A stretch of DNA of 64,000 nucleotides from Aquabacterium sp029268225. Lineage in GTDB: Bacteria; Pseudomonadota; Gammaproteobacteria; Burkholderiales; Burkholderiaceae_C. A program made the translations under genes and the position numbers. The stretch is from the NCBI RefSeq assembly GCF_037482285.1, contig NZ_JBBEYB010000012.1, forward strand, positions 1 to 64,000, read 5' to 3'. Of this stretch, positions 52,287 through 61,126 are shown piece by piece. The notes beneath the pieces are model-generated. The model made no database searches and was not told the DNA's origin. It worked only from the letters and a program-made list of their open reading frames with translations. How positions within the stretch are numbered: position 1 is the first letter of the stretch; each line of letters opens with the position of its first letter.

Positions 52287-52359
52287 TGCATGATCCCCTC
52301 TGTCGGCCAGCCGACGCGAAGCATTTGGGTCAACCCCACCATGGGATTGCACGTTATTG

Positions 52360-52376
52360 TTGAAGTATTTTCAACT
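52360..52376. promoter_or_regulatory. Inverted repeat upstream of the cytochrome c gene
   Basis: GTTGAA-N5-TTCAAC is a perfect 6-5-6 inverted repeat 28 bp before the cytochrome start. It may be an operator or part of the promoter. No specific regulator is implied. Confidence 0.35.
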
Positions 52377-52404
52377 GGAATATGGGCCTCCGGAAAGGAA
52401 ATCC

Positions 52405-52725
52405 ATGAAGTTTGCCAACTTGAGCCTCGCAGCCCTGTGCATGATCGCTGCGGCGGTCACACCCGCCCACGCCAACCCGGAACTGGCCAAGCGCAAGGCC
52501 TGCCTGAGCTGTCACGGCGTGGACAAGGCCATATTGGGCCCGGCGTTCAAAGATGTGGCCCAGAAATACCGCGGCCAGAAAGGCGTGGACGCCAAACTGG
52601 CCGAGAAAATCGTGAAGGGGGGCGGGGGTGTCTGGAAAATGCCGATGGGCCCCATGCCTGCGCAAACCCAGGTCAGCGCCACCGAGGCCAAACAGTTGTC
52701 TGCGTGGATCTTGATGCTGAAGTGA
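52405..52725 (+). CDS. Periplasmic c-type cytochrome (c551-like)
   Basis: The 106-aa product has a Sec signal ending AHA-NP (cleavage after about residue 23). Its single heme-binding motif is CLSCH (C33, C36, H37), and a Met ligand lies in the KMPMGPMPA region (probably M84). Size and layout match class I cytochrome c551/c552, a small periplasmic electron carrier. A GGAAAGGA ribosome-binding site precedes the ATG at 52405. It is the only heme protein in the window and no oxidase lies adjacent. Confidence 0.92.
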   Translation: MKFANLSLAALCMIAAAVTPAHANPELAKRKACLSCHGVDKAILGPAFKDVAQKYRGQKGVDAKLAEKIVKGGGGVWKMPMGPMPAQTQVSATEAKQLSAWILMLK

Positions 52726-52731
52726 GCAGTC

Positions 52732-53070
52732 TCACGCCTGGGTGGTTTGCAGATCGGTGCGGGGAAGCAAGGCTTGGGCCGCTGCGACCATGTGCGTGAG
52801 CGCAAGGATGACCTCGGGCCACTGCCGGGTCTTGAGCCCACAATCAATGTTCGAAGGCGTCGATCCACTCCATGTCGGAGCGCGAGGTCTCGATCGCGCT
52901 CAATTCATCATCCATGTCGGCGACCGCACCCAGCCGTCCTGAGTGCAACCGTGGCGTTCCAATTGCTCGCCAAAGTCTTCCACCATGTCCTTGCGCTCGA
53001 CCTCGCCATGAACGAACACATCCAGATCGAGCGCCTCCTGCTCTCGCACGTTGCGAGCGATCTCGGCGCC
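52732..53070 (-). pseudogene. metE: Decayed metE (cobalamin-independent methionine synthase) remnant
   Basis: Reading the minus strand from its 5' side gives VREQEALDLDVFVHGEVERKDMVEDFGE (about 53055-52970), matching the MetE stretch that ends HGEAERNDMVEYFGE. Then comes TQDGWVR, a jump to ETSRSDMEWIDAFEH (about 52900-52857), and a frameshift into DCGLKTRQWPEVILALTHMVAAAQ ending at a TGA (52734-52732). These are three separate MetE segments in correct order with the DNA between them deleted. The catalytic region between the segments and the whole N-terminal half are gone, so it is nonfunctional. Confidence 0.82.
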
Positions 53071-53232
53071 AACATCCGGTTATGTGAAGGGCGTGGGTTA
53101 CGCCTGCCGATAGACGGACAGTACGTGCTGGTGACGAGCCGCGATCAACGCTTGGCCACAGCGTGTCGGCCCTGAGACTACGCCGGGCAGGTCATCGCCA
53201 AACAGATCGACCCCAGCGCCTCGCTAGCGCCC
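53071..53232. other. Non-coding DNA between metE remnant and the transporter terminator
   Basis: I see no intact gene here. It may hold further decayed metE upstream sequence, but I could not match it. A plus-strand frame spanning 52747-53175 is antisense to the metE remnant and not credible. Confidence 0.4.
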
Positions 53233-53267
53233 AAAAATGACAATGCCCTCCACAGGGGAGGGCATCC
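53233..53267 (-). terminator. Terminator after the MHS transporter gene
   Basis: A perfect 9-bp stem, ATGCCCTCC/GGAGGGCAT (53243-53251 with 53257-53265), is followed on the minus strand by TGTCATTTTT. It lies about 60 bases past the transporter stop. Confidence 0.7.
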
Positions 53268-53324
53268 GATCAGCTGGTGCAGATCCACGACGCACAGGCT
53301 TGTGGCCCATGCGCCGTGCGGGCA

Positions 53325-54980
53325 TCAGTCGTCCTTGTAGATGTCGACGTCCTTGGTTTCACGCACCAGGAACACGCCGAGCACGAAGGTCATCATCGCG
53401 ATGATGATGGGATACCACAGGCCGTTGTAGATGTTACCGGTCTGGGCCACGATGGCGAAGGCCGTGGTGGGCAGCAGACCACCGAACCAGCCGTTACCGA
53501 TGTGGTAGGGCAAGCTCATCGAGGTGTAGCGGATGCGGGTCGGGAACATTTCCACCAGCATGGCCGCAATCGGGCCGTACACCATGGTCACATAGATCAC
53601 CAGCAGGGTCAGGATGCCGACAACCAAGGGCTTGTTCAGCTTGGCCGGGTCAGCCTTGGCGGGGTAGCCCGCTTCACGCACGGCATCGATCACGCTCTTC
53701 TTGAACGCAGCGTCCTTCGCCTTGGCCTCGTCTGCCGACAGACCAACGGAGGTGTAGGACTCGATGACCTTCTCGCCGACCTTGATCTGGGCAACGCCCG
53801 TGCCTTCCACGTTCTCGTAGTTCACCGAGTTGGCGGCCAACACCTGCTTGGCGATGTCGCACGAGCTGGTGAACTTGGCAGTGCCAGTCGGGTTGAACTG
53901 GAAGGAGCACTCAGCCGGGTTGGCAACCAGGGTCACCGGAGCGGTGGCCTGGGCGCGAGCCAGGTCGGGGTTGGCGGCTTCCGTCAGGGCCTTGAACAGC
54001 GGGAAGTAGGTTACGGCAGCGATCAGGCAGCCACCCAGGATGATGGGCTTGCGACCGATCTTGTCAGACAGGGTGCCGAAGATCACGAAGAACGGCGTGG
54101 CGATCAGCAGCGAGATGGCCACCAGGATGTTCGCTGTGGCACCGTCCACCTTCAGCGCTTGCGTCAGGAAGAACAGGGCGTAGAACTGACCGGTGTACCA
54201 GACCACACCTTGACCAGCGACCAGCGCGAACAGCGCGATCAGCACGATCTTCAGGTTGGCCCACTGACCGAAGGACTCGGACAGCGGTGCCTTGGAGGTC
54301 TTGCCCTCTTCCTTCATCTTCTTGAAGGCAGGCGATTCCTGCATGCTCATGCGGATCCACACGCTGATGGCCAGCAGAGCGATCGACACGATGAACGGCA
54401 CGCGCCAGCCCCAGTCAGCAAAGGCCTCTTCGCCAACCGCGGTACGGGTGCCCAGGATGACCAGCAGCGACAGGAACAGACCCAGCGTGGCTGTGGTCTG
54501 AATCCAGGCGGTGTAGGCGCCGCGGCGGCCGTGAGGGGCATGCTCGGCCACATACGTGGCGGCACCGCCGTACTCACCACCCAGCGCCAGGCCTTGCAGC
54601 AGACGCAGGATGATCAGGATGACCGGGGCGGCCACACCGATGGTGTTGTAGTTGGGCAGGATGCCCACGATGAAGGTGGAGACCCCCATCAGCAAGATGG
54701 TGACCAGGAAGGTGTACTTGCGGCCGATCATGTCGCCAAGGCGACCGAAAACCAGAGCACCGAAGGGGCGAACAATGAAGCCCGCAGCGAAAGCCAGCAG
54801 CGCAAAAATGAATGCCGATGTTGGATCCAGGCCCGCGAAGAACTGTTTGGCGATGATGGCCGCCAACGAGCCGTAGAGGTAAAAGTCATACCATTCGAAA
54901 ACCGTGCCCAGGCTGGAAGCGAAAATGACTTTCCGCTCCTCGGCCGTCATCGGCGCATCTTTGATTTGGGTGCTTGCCAT
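53325..54980 (-). CDS. MHS-type major facilitator transporter with extracytoplasmic insertion
   Basis: The 551-aa protein is a 12-TM MFS member of the metabolite:H+ symporter (MHS) group. MFS motifs are GRLGDMIGRK at residues 79-88 and GTLSDKIGRKP at 302-312, with an RLLQGLALGGEYGGA segment at 126-140. Between about residues 335 and 450 (TM8-TM9) is a polar insertion of about 115 aa with two cysteines (C358, C374), absent from standard MHS proteins of 430-450 aa. Adjacency to acs suggests uptake of acetate, propionate or another carboxylate; this is inference. I start at the ATG at 54980. Confidence 0.88.
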   Translation of the reverse strand: MASTQIKDAPMTAEERKVIFASSLGTVFEWYDFYLYGSLAAIIAKQFFAGLDPTSAFIFALLAFAAGFIVRPFGALVFGRLGDMIGRKYTFLVTILLMGVSTFIVGILPNYNTIGVAAPVILIILRLLQGLALGGEYGGAATYVAEHAPHGRRGAYTAWIQTTATLGLFLSLLVILGTRTAVGEEAFADWGWRVPFIVSIALLAISVWIRMSMQESPAFKKMKEEGKTSKAPLSESFGQWANLKIVLIALFALVAGQGVVWYTGQFYALFFLTQALKVDGATANILVAISLLIATPFFVIFGTLSDKIGRKPIILGGCLIAAVTYFPLFKALTEAANPDLARAQATAPVTLVANPAECSFQFNPTGTAKFTSSCDIAKQVLAANSVNYENVEGTGVAQIKVGEKVIESYTSVGLSADEAKAKDAAFKKSVIDAVREAGYPAKADPAKLNKPLVVGILTLLVIYVTMVYGPIAAMLVEMFPTRIRYTSMSLPYHIGNGWFGGLLPTTAFAIVAQTGNIYNGLWYPIIIAMMTFVLGVFLVRETKDVDIYKDD

Positions 54981-55155
54981 ATGGGTGCTCCGTGTCATTA
55001 CAGGGACGAGCCTGCTTTTGGCAAGCTCGACCCCGAATTTAGGGGGCTTTGGACTCCATGTGAATAAGGGGGAATGCTAGGAAATGGTGCACAGAGCGCA
55101 AACTACGCGTAGGTGTTTGTACGCATGTTCAAGATAATCAATCGCCATTTGATGC

Positions 55156-55200
55156 ATAAATAAAAAGCCGCCTCCCGAATCAAATCGGGGGCGGCTTTCA
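55156..55200 (-). terminator. Terminator after acs
   Basis: A stem of about 14 bp (55164-55178 with 55185-55198, with a slight mismatch or G-U) is followed on the minus strand by TTTTTATTT. It lies about 35 bases past the acs stop. Confidence 0.85.
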
Positions 55201-55234
55201 TATATTTGACCAATACCTTTTCAGGCAGGTCTCA

Positions 55235-57211
55235 TCAATTGGCTTGGGACAATTGGTCCAAAATGGCTGGGTTTTCCAGTGTGCTTGTATCCTGGGTGAC
55301 CGATTCCCCCTTCGCAACCACACGCAACAGCCGGCGCATGATCTTGCCAGAGCGGGTCTTGGGCAGGTTGTCACCGAAGCGGATGTCCTTGGGCTTGGCA
55401 ATCGGGCCGATGGCATGGCCCACATGGTTGCGCAGCTCGGTGGCAATCTGCTTGGCCTCGTCGCCTTCTGGACGGGGCCGCTTGAGGACCACGAAGGCGC
55501 AGATGGCCTCACCGGTCAGATCGTCCGGACGCCCCACCACGGCAGCTTCGGCCACCAAGGGGTGCGACACCAGCGCCGACTCGATCTCCATCGTGCCCAT
55601 GCGGTGACCCGAGACGTTCAGCACGTCGTCGATGCGACCGGTGATGGTGAAGTAGCCGGTGTGGGCGTCGCGGATGGCGCCGTCACCCGCCAGGTAGTAC
55701 TTGCCACCGAAGTCATCGGGGTAGTAGCTCTTCTTGAAGCGTTCGGGATCGTTCCAGATCGTGCGGATCATCGAAGGCCAGGGCTTGCGCACCACGAGCA
55801 CCCCGCCCTGCCCCCATGGCACTTCCTTGCCGGTTTCGTCCACCACAGCAGCGTCGATACCCGGGAAAGGCAGCGTGCACGAACCGGGCGTCAGTTCATG
55901 GGCGCCCGGCAGCGGCGTGATCATGTGACCGCCGGTTTCGGTCTGCCAGAAGGTGTCCACGATGGGGCAACGGCCACCACCGATTTCGCGGTGGTACCAC
56001 TCCCAGGCAGCGGGATTGATGGGTTCGCCCACGGTGCCGAGCAGGCGCAGGCTGCTCAGATCGAAGTTGCGCGGGTGCACCTCGGCCGACGATTCCGCGG
56101 CCTTGATCAGGGCACGGATGGCGGTGGGTGCGGTGTAGAAGATGGTGACCTTGTGGGCCTGGACCATGCGCCAGAAGCGCGAGGCATCGGGGAAGGTGGG
56201 CACGCCTTCGAAAACGACCTGGGTGCTGCCCAGCGCCAACGGGCCATAGGCGACGTAGGTGTGACCGGTGATCCAGCCGATGTCGGCCGTGCACCAGAAC
56301 ACATCGTCGGGCTTCATGTCGAAGGTCCACTTCGTGGTCAGGGCCGCATGCAGCAGGTAGCCACCGGTGCTGTGTTGCACGCCCTTGGGCTTGCCAGTCG
56401 AGCCCGAGGTGTACAGCAAAAAGAGCGGATGCTCGGCATCGACCCACTCGGGCGCACAAACGTCGCTTTCGCCCTGAAGCACATCGTCCATCCAGACGTC
56501 ACGGCCGGCCACCATGGTGACATTGCCGCCCGTGCGACGGCAAACAATGACCTTGCGCAGGCTGTCGCAGCCGCCCAGACCGATGGCCTCGTCCACGATG
56601 GCCTTGAGCGGCAGGGACTTGCCACCGCGCAGCTGCTCGTCAGCGGTGATGACCATCACGGCGCCCGCGTCTTCGATGCGGTCGCGCAGGCTTTGGGCCG
56701 AGAAACCACCGAACACCACCGAGTGGGTGGCACCGATGCGGGCACAGGCCTGCATGGCCACGACACCCTCCACCGACATGGGCAGGTACAGCACCACGCG
56801 GTCGCCCTTTTGCACACCTTGGGCCTTCAGAGCGTTCGCCAGACGGCTCACACGCGAAAGCAGGTCACTGTAGGTGACCTGGGTCACCTTGCCGTCATCC
56901 GACTCGAAGATGATCGCCACCTTGTCGCCACGGCCGGCCTCTACATGACGGTCAAGGCAGTTGTACGAGGCATTGATCTGGCCATCGTCAAACCAGCGGT
57001 AGAACGGGGCATTGCTCTCATCGAGGGCACGCGTGAAAGGCTTGTGCCAAGTGAGAAACTCGCGTGCCAGACGCGACCAGTAGCCGGCGTAGTCTTTCTG
57101 CGCTTCGGCGCACAACTCATCGTAGGCCGCACGGCTACCGATGTGAGCGGTGCGCGCAAAGGCCTCGGGAACGGGGTGGAGGGTGCTGGGGGTCTGGTTG
57201 GTACCAGTCAT
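55235..57211 (-). CDS. acs: Acetyl-CoA synthetase
   Basis: Acs (658 aa) activates acetate to acetyl-CoA through acetyl-AMP. The AMP-binding P-loop LLYTSGSTGKPKG, the acyl-pocket FWQTETGG, the hinge region YYLAGDGAIRD...GRIDDVLNVSGHRMGT and the C-terminal LPKTRSGKIMRR with the acetylation-sensitive lysine are all present. The length matches E. coli Acs (652 aa). It is upstream of the MHS transporter on the same strand, with its own terminator between them. Confidence 0.97.
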   Translation of the reverse strand: MTGTNQTPSTLHPVPEAFARTAHIGSRAAYDELCAEAQKDYAGYWSRLAREFLTWHKPFTRALDESNAPFYRWFDDGQINASYNCLDRHVEAGRGDKVAIIFESDDGKVTQVTYSDLLSRVSRLANALKAQGVQKGDRVVLYLPMSVEGVVAMQACARIGATHSVVFGGFSAQSLRDRIEDAGAVMVITADEQLRGGKSLPLKAIVDEAIGLGGCDSLRKVIVCRRTGGNVTMVAGRDVWMDDVLQGESDVCAPEWVDAEHPLFLLYTSGSTGKPKGVQHSTGGYLLHAALTTKWTFDMKPDDVFWCTADIGWITGHTYVAYGPLALGSTQVVFEGVPTFPDASRFWRMVQAHKVTIFYTAPTAIRALIKAAESSAEVHPRNFDLSSLRLLGTVGEPINPAAWEWYHREIGGGRCPIVDTFWQTETGGHMITPLPGAHELTPGSCTLPFPGIDAAVVDETGKEVPWGQGGVLVVRKPWPSMIRTIWNDPERFKKSYYPDDFGGKYYLAGDGAIRDAHTGYFTITGRIDDVLNVSGHRMGTMEIESALVSHPLVAEAAVVGRPDDLTGEAICAFVVLKRPRPEGDEAKQIATELRNHVGHAIGPIAKPKDIRFGDNLPKTRSGKIMRRLLRVVAKGESVTQDTSTLENPAILDQLSQAN

Positions 57212-57353
57212 GGTGGATTCTCCTGGGGTGGCAGCGCTTATGGCGCTGACTGATCGATTGACAGGAGCGTCACATCATGCGCGTTTGCCCCTGCCAACCC
57301 GCGACAATGCGCCTAACTTTAAAATTTCACACCCCGGATTTTCCCGACACCCC

Positions 57354-57953
57354 ATGAGCACACCTCGTCAACCCCCTAAAGCAGGCCTTTTGCCGTCTTT
57401 CATTTTTGCCAGCCGTTGGCTGCAGTTGCCGCTGTATGTCGGCCTGATCCTGGCACAAGCGGTGTATGTCTTCCACTTCTGGGTGGAATTGGTGCACCTG
57501 ATCGAAGCCGCATTCGGCAACCAGGATGCGCTCAAGCTGATCTTCCAGGCCTCGGGTCAGAAGGCTGAGGTGGCCCCCACTCACCTGACCGAGACCACGA
57601 TCATGCTCGTGGTGTTGGGGCTGATCGACGTGGTGATGATCTCGAACCTGCTGATCATGGTGATCATCGGGGGCTACGAGACCTTTGTGTCACGGCTGAA
57701 CCTTGAAGGCCATCCTGACCAGCCGGAATGGCTGGACCATGTGAACGCGTCGGTGTTGAAGGTCAAGCTGGCGACGGCCATCATCGGGATCTCGTCGATC
57801 CACCTGCTCAAAACCTTCATCAATGCCGAGAACTACTCGGACAAGGTGCTGATCTCGCAAACGGTGATCCACGTGGCCTTCCTTTTCTCGGCCATGGCCA
57901 TTGCCATGACAGACAAGCTGTTGCACCAGGCCACGCACAAGAGCGACCACTGA
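57354..57953 (+). CDS. UPF0114/YqhA-family membrane protein
   Basis: The 199-aa inner-membrane protein has about four TM helices. The family strings SRWLQLPLYVGLILAQAVYVFHF, MLVVLGLIDVVMISNLLIMVIIGGYETFVSRL and KLATAIIGISSIHLLKTFI are clear. Function is unknown. I start at the ATG at 57354; the open frame upstream overlaps the acs promoter region and is not family-like. A 10-bp perfect hairpin including its stop codon (57951-57978) follows and separates it from the convergent antiporter operon. Confidence 0.88.
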   Translation: MSTPRQPPKAGLLPSFIFASRWLQLPLYVGLILAQAVYVFHFWVELVHLIEAAFGNQDALKLIFQASGQKAEVAPTHLTETTIMLVVLGLIDVVMISNLLIMVIIGGYETFVSRLNLEGHPDQPEWLDHVNASVLKVKLATAIIGISSIHLLKTFINAENYSDKVLISQTVIHVAFLFSAMAIAMTDKLLHQATHKSDH

Positions 57954-57978
57954 AGCGCGGGCACTTCGCCGCGCTTCA
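57951..57978. terminator. Hairpin between convergent UPF0114 gene and mrpG
   Basis: TGAAGCGCGG/CCGCGCTTCA forms a perfect 10-bp stem (57951-57960 with 57969-57978) with an 8-base loop, but neither side has a T-run. It may act as a weak bidirectional end or protect transcript 3' ends. Confidence 0.45.
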
Positions 57979-57987
57979 GCGTCAGGC

Positions 57988-58347
57988 TCAGCCCTGGCGT
58001 TGATGCGCTTGGGCCTCGTCCACGGGCTGATGCCCGGCCTTGGATGGCACGCGCAGGTGCAGTGCCGCCTTGGCCATGAGGTTGGCCGACACCGGTGCGG
58101 TCAGGAAGATGAAGAAGGTGATCAGCATCTCGTGGATGCTGAACTGACCACGCAATGCCTGGATCAGCATGCTGGCCAGCAACACGCCGCCCAGCCCCAG
58201 CGTGGAAGCCTTGGTGGGTGCGTGCAGCCGCATGAAAAAATCGCGAAAGCGCACCATGCCCAGGGCGCCCACCAGCAGGAACACAGCCCCCACGAGCAAG
58301 AGCAAGGCGGCCAGGGCTTCGAGCCACACAGCGGGTGTCAGGTTCAT
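57988..58347 (-). CDS. mrpG: Mrp/Pha cation:proton antiporter subunit G
   Basis: The 119-aa subunit has three TM helices with the family segments LLLVGAVFLLVGALGMVRFRDFFMRLHAPTKASTLG and LITFFIFLTAPVSANLMAKAA. It is last in the antiporter operon, 22 bp after mrpF. Mrp complexes exchange Na+ or K+ for H+ and help pH homeostasis; the cation is not readable from sequence. Confidence 0.93.
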   Translation of the reverse strand: MNLTPAVWLEALAALLLLVGAVFLLVGALGMVRFRDFFMRLHAPTKASTLGLGGVLLASMLIQALRGQFSIHEMLITFFIFLTAPVSANLMAKAALHLRVPSKAGHQPVDEAQAHQRQG

Positions 58348-58369
58348 GGTTCAGGTCTCCGGTGCGGGC

Positions 58370-58639
58370 TCATTCAATCACGTCACCACGCGTGATGAAG
58401 CGCGCCAGGGCCACGGTGGACACGAAGCCCAGCATGGCCACGATGAGTGCAGCCTCGAACAACAGCGCGGTCTGCCAGGTCAGCCCCAGCAGCACGACCA
58501 ACGCCACCACGTTGATGTAGAGCGTGTCCATCGCAAGGATTCGGTCCGGGGTCGTCGGGCCGCGCCACAAGCGCCAGGTACACAGCAGCATGGACACGGC
58601 TACCGCCGCCACGCAGATCTGCAGCGCCATCTCGATCAT
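58370..58639 (-). CDS. mrpF: Mrp/Pha cation:proton antiporter subunit F
   Basis: The 89-aa subunit has three TM helices and the MrpF hallmark WRGPTTPDRILAMDTLYINVVALVVLLG (DR..A.D region, residues about 25-52). It overlaps mrpE by 4 bases. Confidence 0.93.
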   Translation of the reverse strand: MIEMALQICVAAVAVSMLLCTWRLWRGPTTPDRILAMDTLYINVVALVVLLGLTWQTALLFEAALIVAMLGFVSTVALARFITRGDVIE

Positions 58640-59145
58640 CCGAAAATCTCCATCAGGGGCTGTTGGTAGCGACGGTCGATGTCAGCCGCCACGCCAGCGG
58701 CATCGTCGCAATCGAGGGCATGCACCCAGATACAGGCCTGGTCTTCGTCGATGACGGCCGACACCGTGCCGGGGGTCATCGTGATGATGGACGCGAGCAA
58801 GGCCTGCGCCGTGGGCTGTTTCAGGGTCAGCGGTACGCGCACCCAGGCAGGTTGCGGCGCGCTGCGCGGATGCAGCACCAGACGTGCCACGGTGAGGTTG
58901 GAGACCACGATGTCCCACAGCACCGTGAACGCGAGGCGGACCGCCCTCCCCCACGCGCGCGGCTGCGCCGCCGGCCCCAGGAAGCCTGTCAGCAGACGCG
59001 GCAGGCCCCAGCCCAGCACACAAGCCGTCAGCAGGTTGCCGGGGTCGATGGACTGCTGCAGCATCAACCAGGCCAGTGCCAGCAGCACCGACAGGACCGG
59101 TCGGCGCGCACGTTGCCAAAGCGAAGGGTGAACCGTGGTCGTCAT
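58636..59145 (-). CDS. mrpE: Mrp/Pha cation:proton antiporter subunit E
   Basis: The 169-aa subunit has two TM helices near the N terminus (VLSVLLALAWLMLQQS and LLTACVLGWGLPRLL), then a cytoplasmic domain with SIITMTPGTVSAVIDEDQACIWVHALD, typical of MrpE. I start at the ATG at 59145, which overlaps the mrpD stop by 4 bases; the longer open frame upstream lies inside mrpD. Confidence 0.92.
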   Translation of the reverse strand: MTTTVHPSLWQRARRPVLSVLLALAWLMLQQSIDPGNLLTACVLGWGLPRLLTGFLGPAAQPRAWGRAVRLAFTVLWDIVVSNLTVARLVLHPRSAPQPAWVRVPLTLKQPTAQALLASIITMTPGTVSAVIDEDQACIWVHALDCDDAAGVAADIDRRYQQPLMEIFG

Positions 59146-60779
59146 GGTTGCGCCTCCCGGGAAGGGTTTGTCTGGGCGGCGGGCTCGGGCATGCGATAGG
59201 GGCGCACGCTCACTGGCACCTCGCCTGTGGCCGGGTCGACACCCAGCACCGCACGGGCATAGCCCTGGCGGTCGAGCAACTGGGTTGCCGTGGCGTCGGT
59301 GTAGCGCTGCAAGGGGGCCGCAAAGATGCTCATCACCACCCCCATCAGGCACAGAATCAGCGTGGGAATGACCAGACGGGGGCTGGCCCCCGAGCTGGCT
59401 GCCGGCAGGTCCGGACGCACGTTCCAGAACAGCAGGCTGCCGGCCCGCGCCAGCGCCAGCAAGGACAGGAAGCCGACGCCCAACACCACCGTCCAGACCC
59501 AGGATTGCATGGGCGTGCTCCAGGCAGCCTTGAGCAACATGACCTTGCCCAGGAAGCCCGGCAAAGGCGGCAAGCCCGCCACCGAGGCGGCCGCCAGCAA
59601 TAGCATCAGACCCAGCAGCACCGGCTGCGCCACGGGGCTGGCCGGCGCCAGGGCTTCGGCCACATCACCGCGCTGCGCGGCCACCAACTCGACCAGCAGG
59701 AACAGGCCCGCCACCACCAACGTACTGTGCACCAGGTAGTAGAACGCTGCCGACCAGGCGGCCGGGGTGAACAGGCCCAACGCCGCCAGAATGGTGCCCA
59801 CCGAGGCCACCGTCAACCAGGCCACCAGGCGCGGCAAGGTGCGCGAGGCCAAGGCGCCCAGAGCGCCCAGCACACTGGTGCCCATGGCCAAGGGCAACAA
59901 CCAGGGCTCGGCCACGCGGGCCACCTCGCCTGCGGCATCCCCAAAGATCACACCATGCACACGCAAGATGGCATACACGCCCACCTTGGTCATGATGGCA
60001 AACAGGGCGGCCACGGGCGCGGTGGCGGCGGCATAAGTGCCCGGCAACCACAGAGACAGCGGCAACAAGGCCGCCTTGAAGCCAAATACCACCAGCAGGA
60101 TCAGGGCGGCGCTGCGCGCCATCACCGCCTCCATGCCCGACAACTGCGTCACCCGCAAGGCCAGGTCGGCCAGGTTGAGCGTACCCGTGACCGCGTACAG
60201 CAAGGACACGCCGATCAGGAAGAGGGCCGATGCCAGCAGGTTGAGGACAACGTAATGCACCCCGGCCTGGAAGCGTCCCTTGCCCTGACCGTGCACCATC
60301 AGCACGTAGGACGCGATCAGCAGGATCTCGAAGAAAACGAAGAGGTTGAAGATGTCGCCAGTGACGAAGGCGCCACACAGCCCCATCAACTGAAAATGGA
60401 AGATGGCGTGGAAGTAGCGCCCATGCGTGTCCCACCCACCGCTGGCGTACCAGAGCACCGGCAAGGCCACCAGTTGCGTGAGCACCAGCATCAGCGCCGA
60501 GAGCCGGTCGACCACCAGCACAATGCCGAAGGGCGCAGGCCACTCACCGAGGCGGTACACCTGCAAGGCACCCGTGCTGGCCTCGCCCATCAGAGACACC
60601 GCGATCCACAAGCCCAAGGCCACCGAGCTCAGGCTGAGACGACGCGCCCACTTGAGGCGAGCCTGGCCGTGACCACTGGGGGCATCACCCAACAAGAGCA
60701 GCGCCATCCCCGTGAAGGCCGGCAGCAGCACCGGCAAGATGGACAGGTGCGGCCACACCGCCGAGAACAGACCGCTCAT
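59142..60779 (-). CDS. mrpD: Mrp/Pha cation:proton antiporter subunit D
   Basis: MrpD (545 aa) is homologous to NuoM/NuoN-type subunits of complex I. It has the proton-antiporter core with VFGFKAALLPLSLWLPGTYAAATAPVAALFAIMTKVGVYAILRV (residues about 220-262) and RTLPRLVAWLTVASVGTILAAL. It overlaps mrpC by 4 bases. Confidence 0.94.
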   Translation of the reverse strand: MSGLFSAVWPHLSILPVLLPAFTGMALLLLGDAPSGHGQARLKWARRLSLSSVALGLWIAVSLMGEASTGALQVYRLGEWPAPFGIVLVVDRLSALMLVLTQLVALPVLWYASGGWDTHGRYFHAIFHFQLMGLCGAFVTGDIFNLFVFFEILLIASYVLMVHGQGKGRFQAGVHYVVLNLLASALFLIGVSLLYAVTGTLNLADLALRVTQLSGMEAVMARSAALILLVVFGFKAALLPLSLWLPGTYAAATAPVAALFAIMTKVGVYAILRVHGVIFGDAAGEVARVAEPWLLPLAMGTSVLGALGALASRTLPRLVAWLTVASVGTILAALGLFTPAAWSAAFYYLVHSTLVVAGLFLLVELVAAQRGDVAEALAPASPVAQPVLLGLMLLLAAASVAGLPPLPGFLGKVMLLKAAWSTPMQSWVWTVVLGVGFLSLLALARAGSLLFWNVRPDLPAASSGASPRLVIPTLILCLMGVVMSIFAAPLQRYTDATATQLLDRQGYARAVLGVDPATGEVPVSVRPYRMPEPAAQTNPSREAQP

Positions 60780-61126
60780 GCGCGCTCCTCCCCGCCAGCA
60801 GAGGCCCCGTCCACATGGTCGGTGCCCGACTCATGACGGCTGCGCAGCGCCATTTCGACGATGAAGCCGGTGGTGGCAAAACCGATCACGATGGCGGTGA
60901 GCACCAAGGCCTGCGGCAAAGGGTCGGCCATGCGCTCCTGGCCGACCAGGGCCGGGGCGTTCCACCACAGGCGGCCCATGGCAAAGATGAAGACGTTGAC
61001 CGCGTAGCCCAGCAGGGACAGGCCCAGCACCACCGGAAAGGTGCGCCCGCGCAGCATCAGGTAGATGCCGCAGGCGGTGACCCAGCCAACACCGCTGGCC
61101 ACCAGAAATTCCAGACTCACCGTCAT
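60776..61126 (-). CDS. mrpC: Mrp/Pha cation:proton antiporter subunit C
   Basis: MrpC (116 aa) is NuoK-like with three TM helices. The LSLLGYAVNVFIFAMGRLWW and DPLPQALVLTAIVIGFATTGFIVEMAL segments match the family. It overlaps both mrpA and mrpD by 4 bases, so the whole operon is translationally coupled. Confidence 0.94.
   Translation of the reverse strand: MTVSLEFLVASGVGWVTACGIYLMLRGRTFPVVLGLSLLGYAVNVFIFAMGRLWWNAPALVGQERMADPLPQALVLTAIVIGFATTGFIVEMALRSRHESGTDHVDGASAGGEERA

Noticed and set aside
52747..53175. A 142-codon plus-strand frame downstream of the cytochrome c gene
   Set aside because: It is antisense to recognisable MetE segments on the minus strand and has no family-like features.
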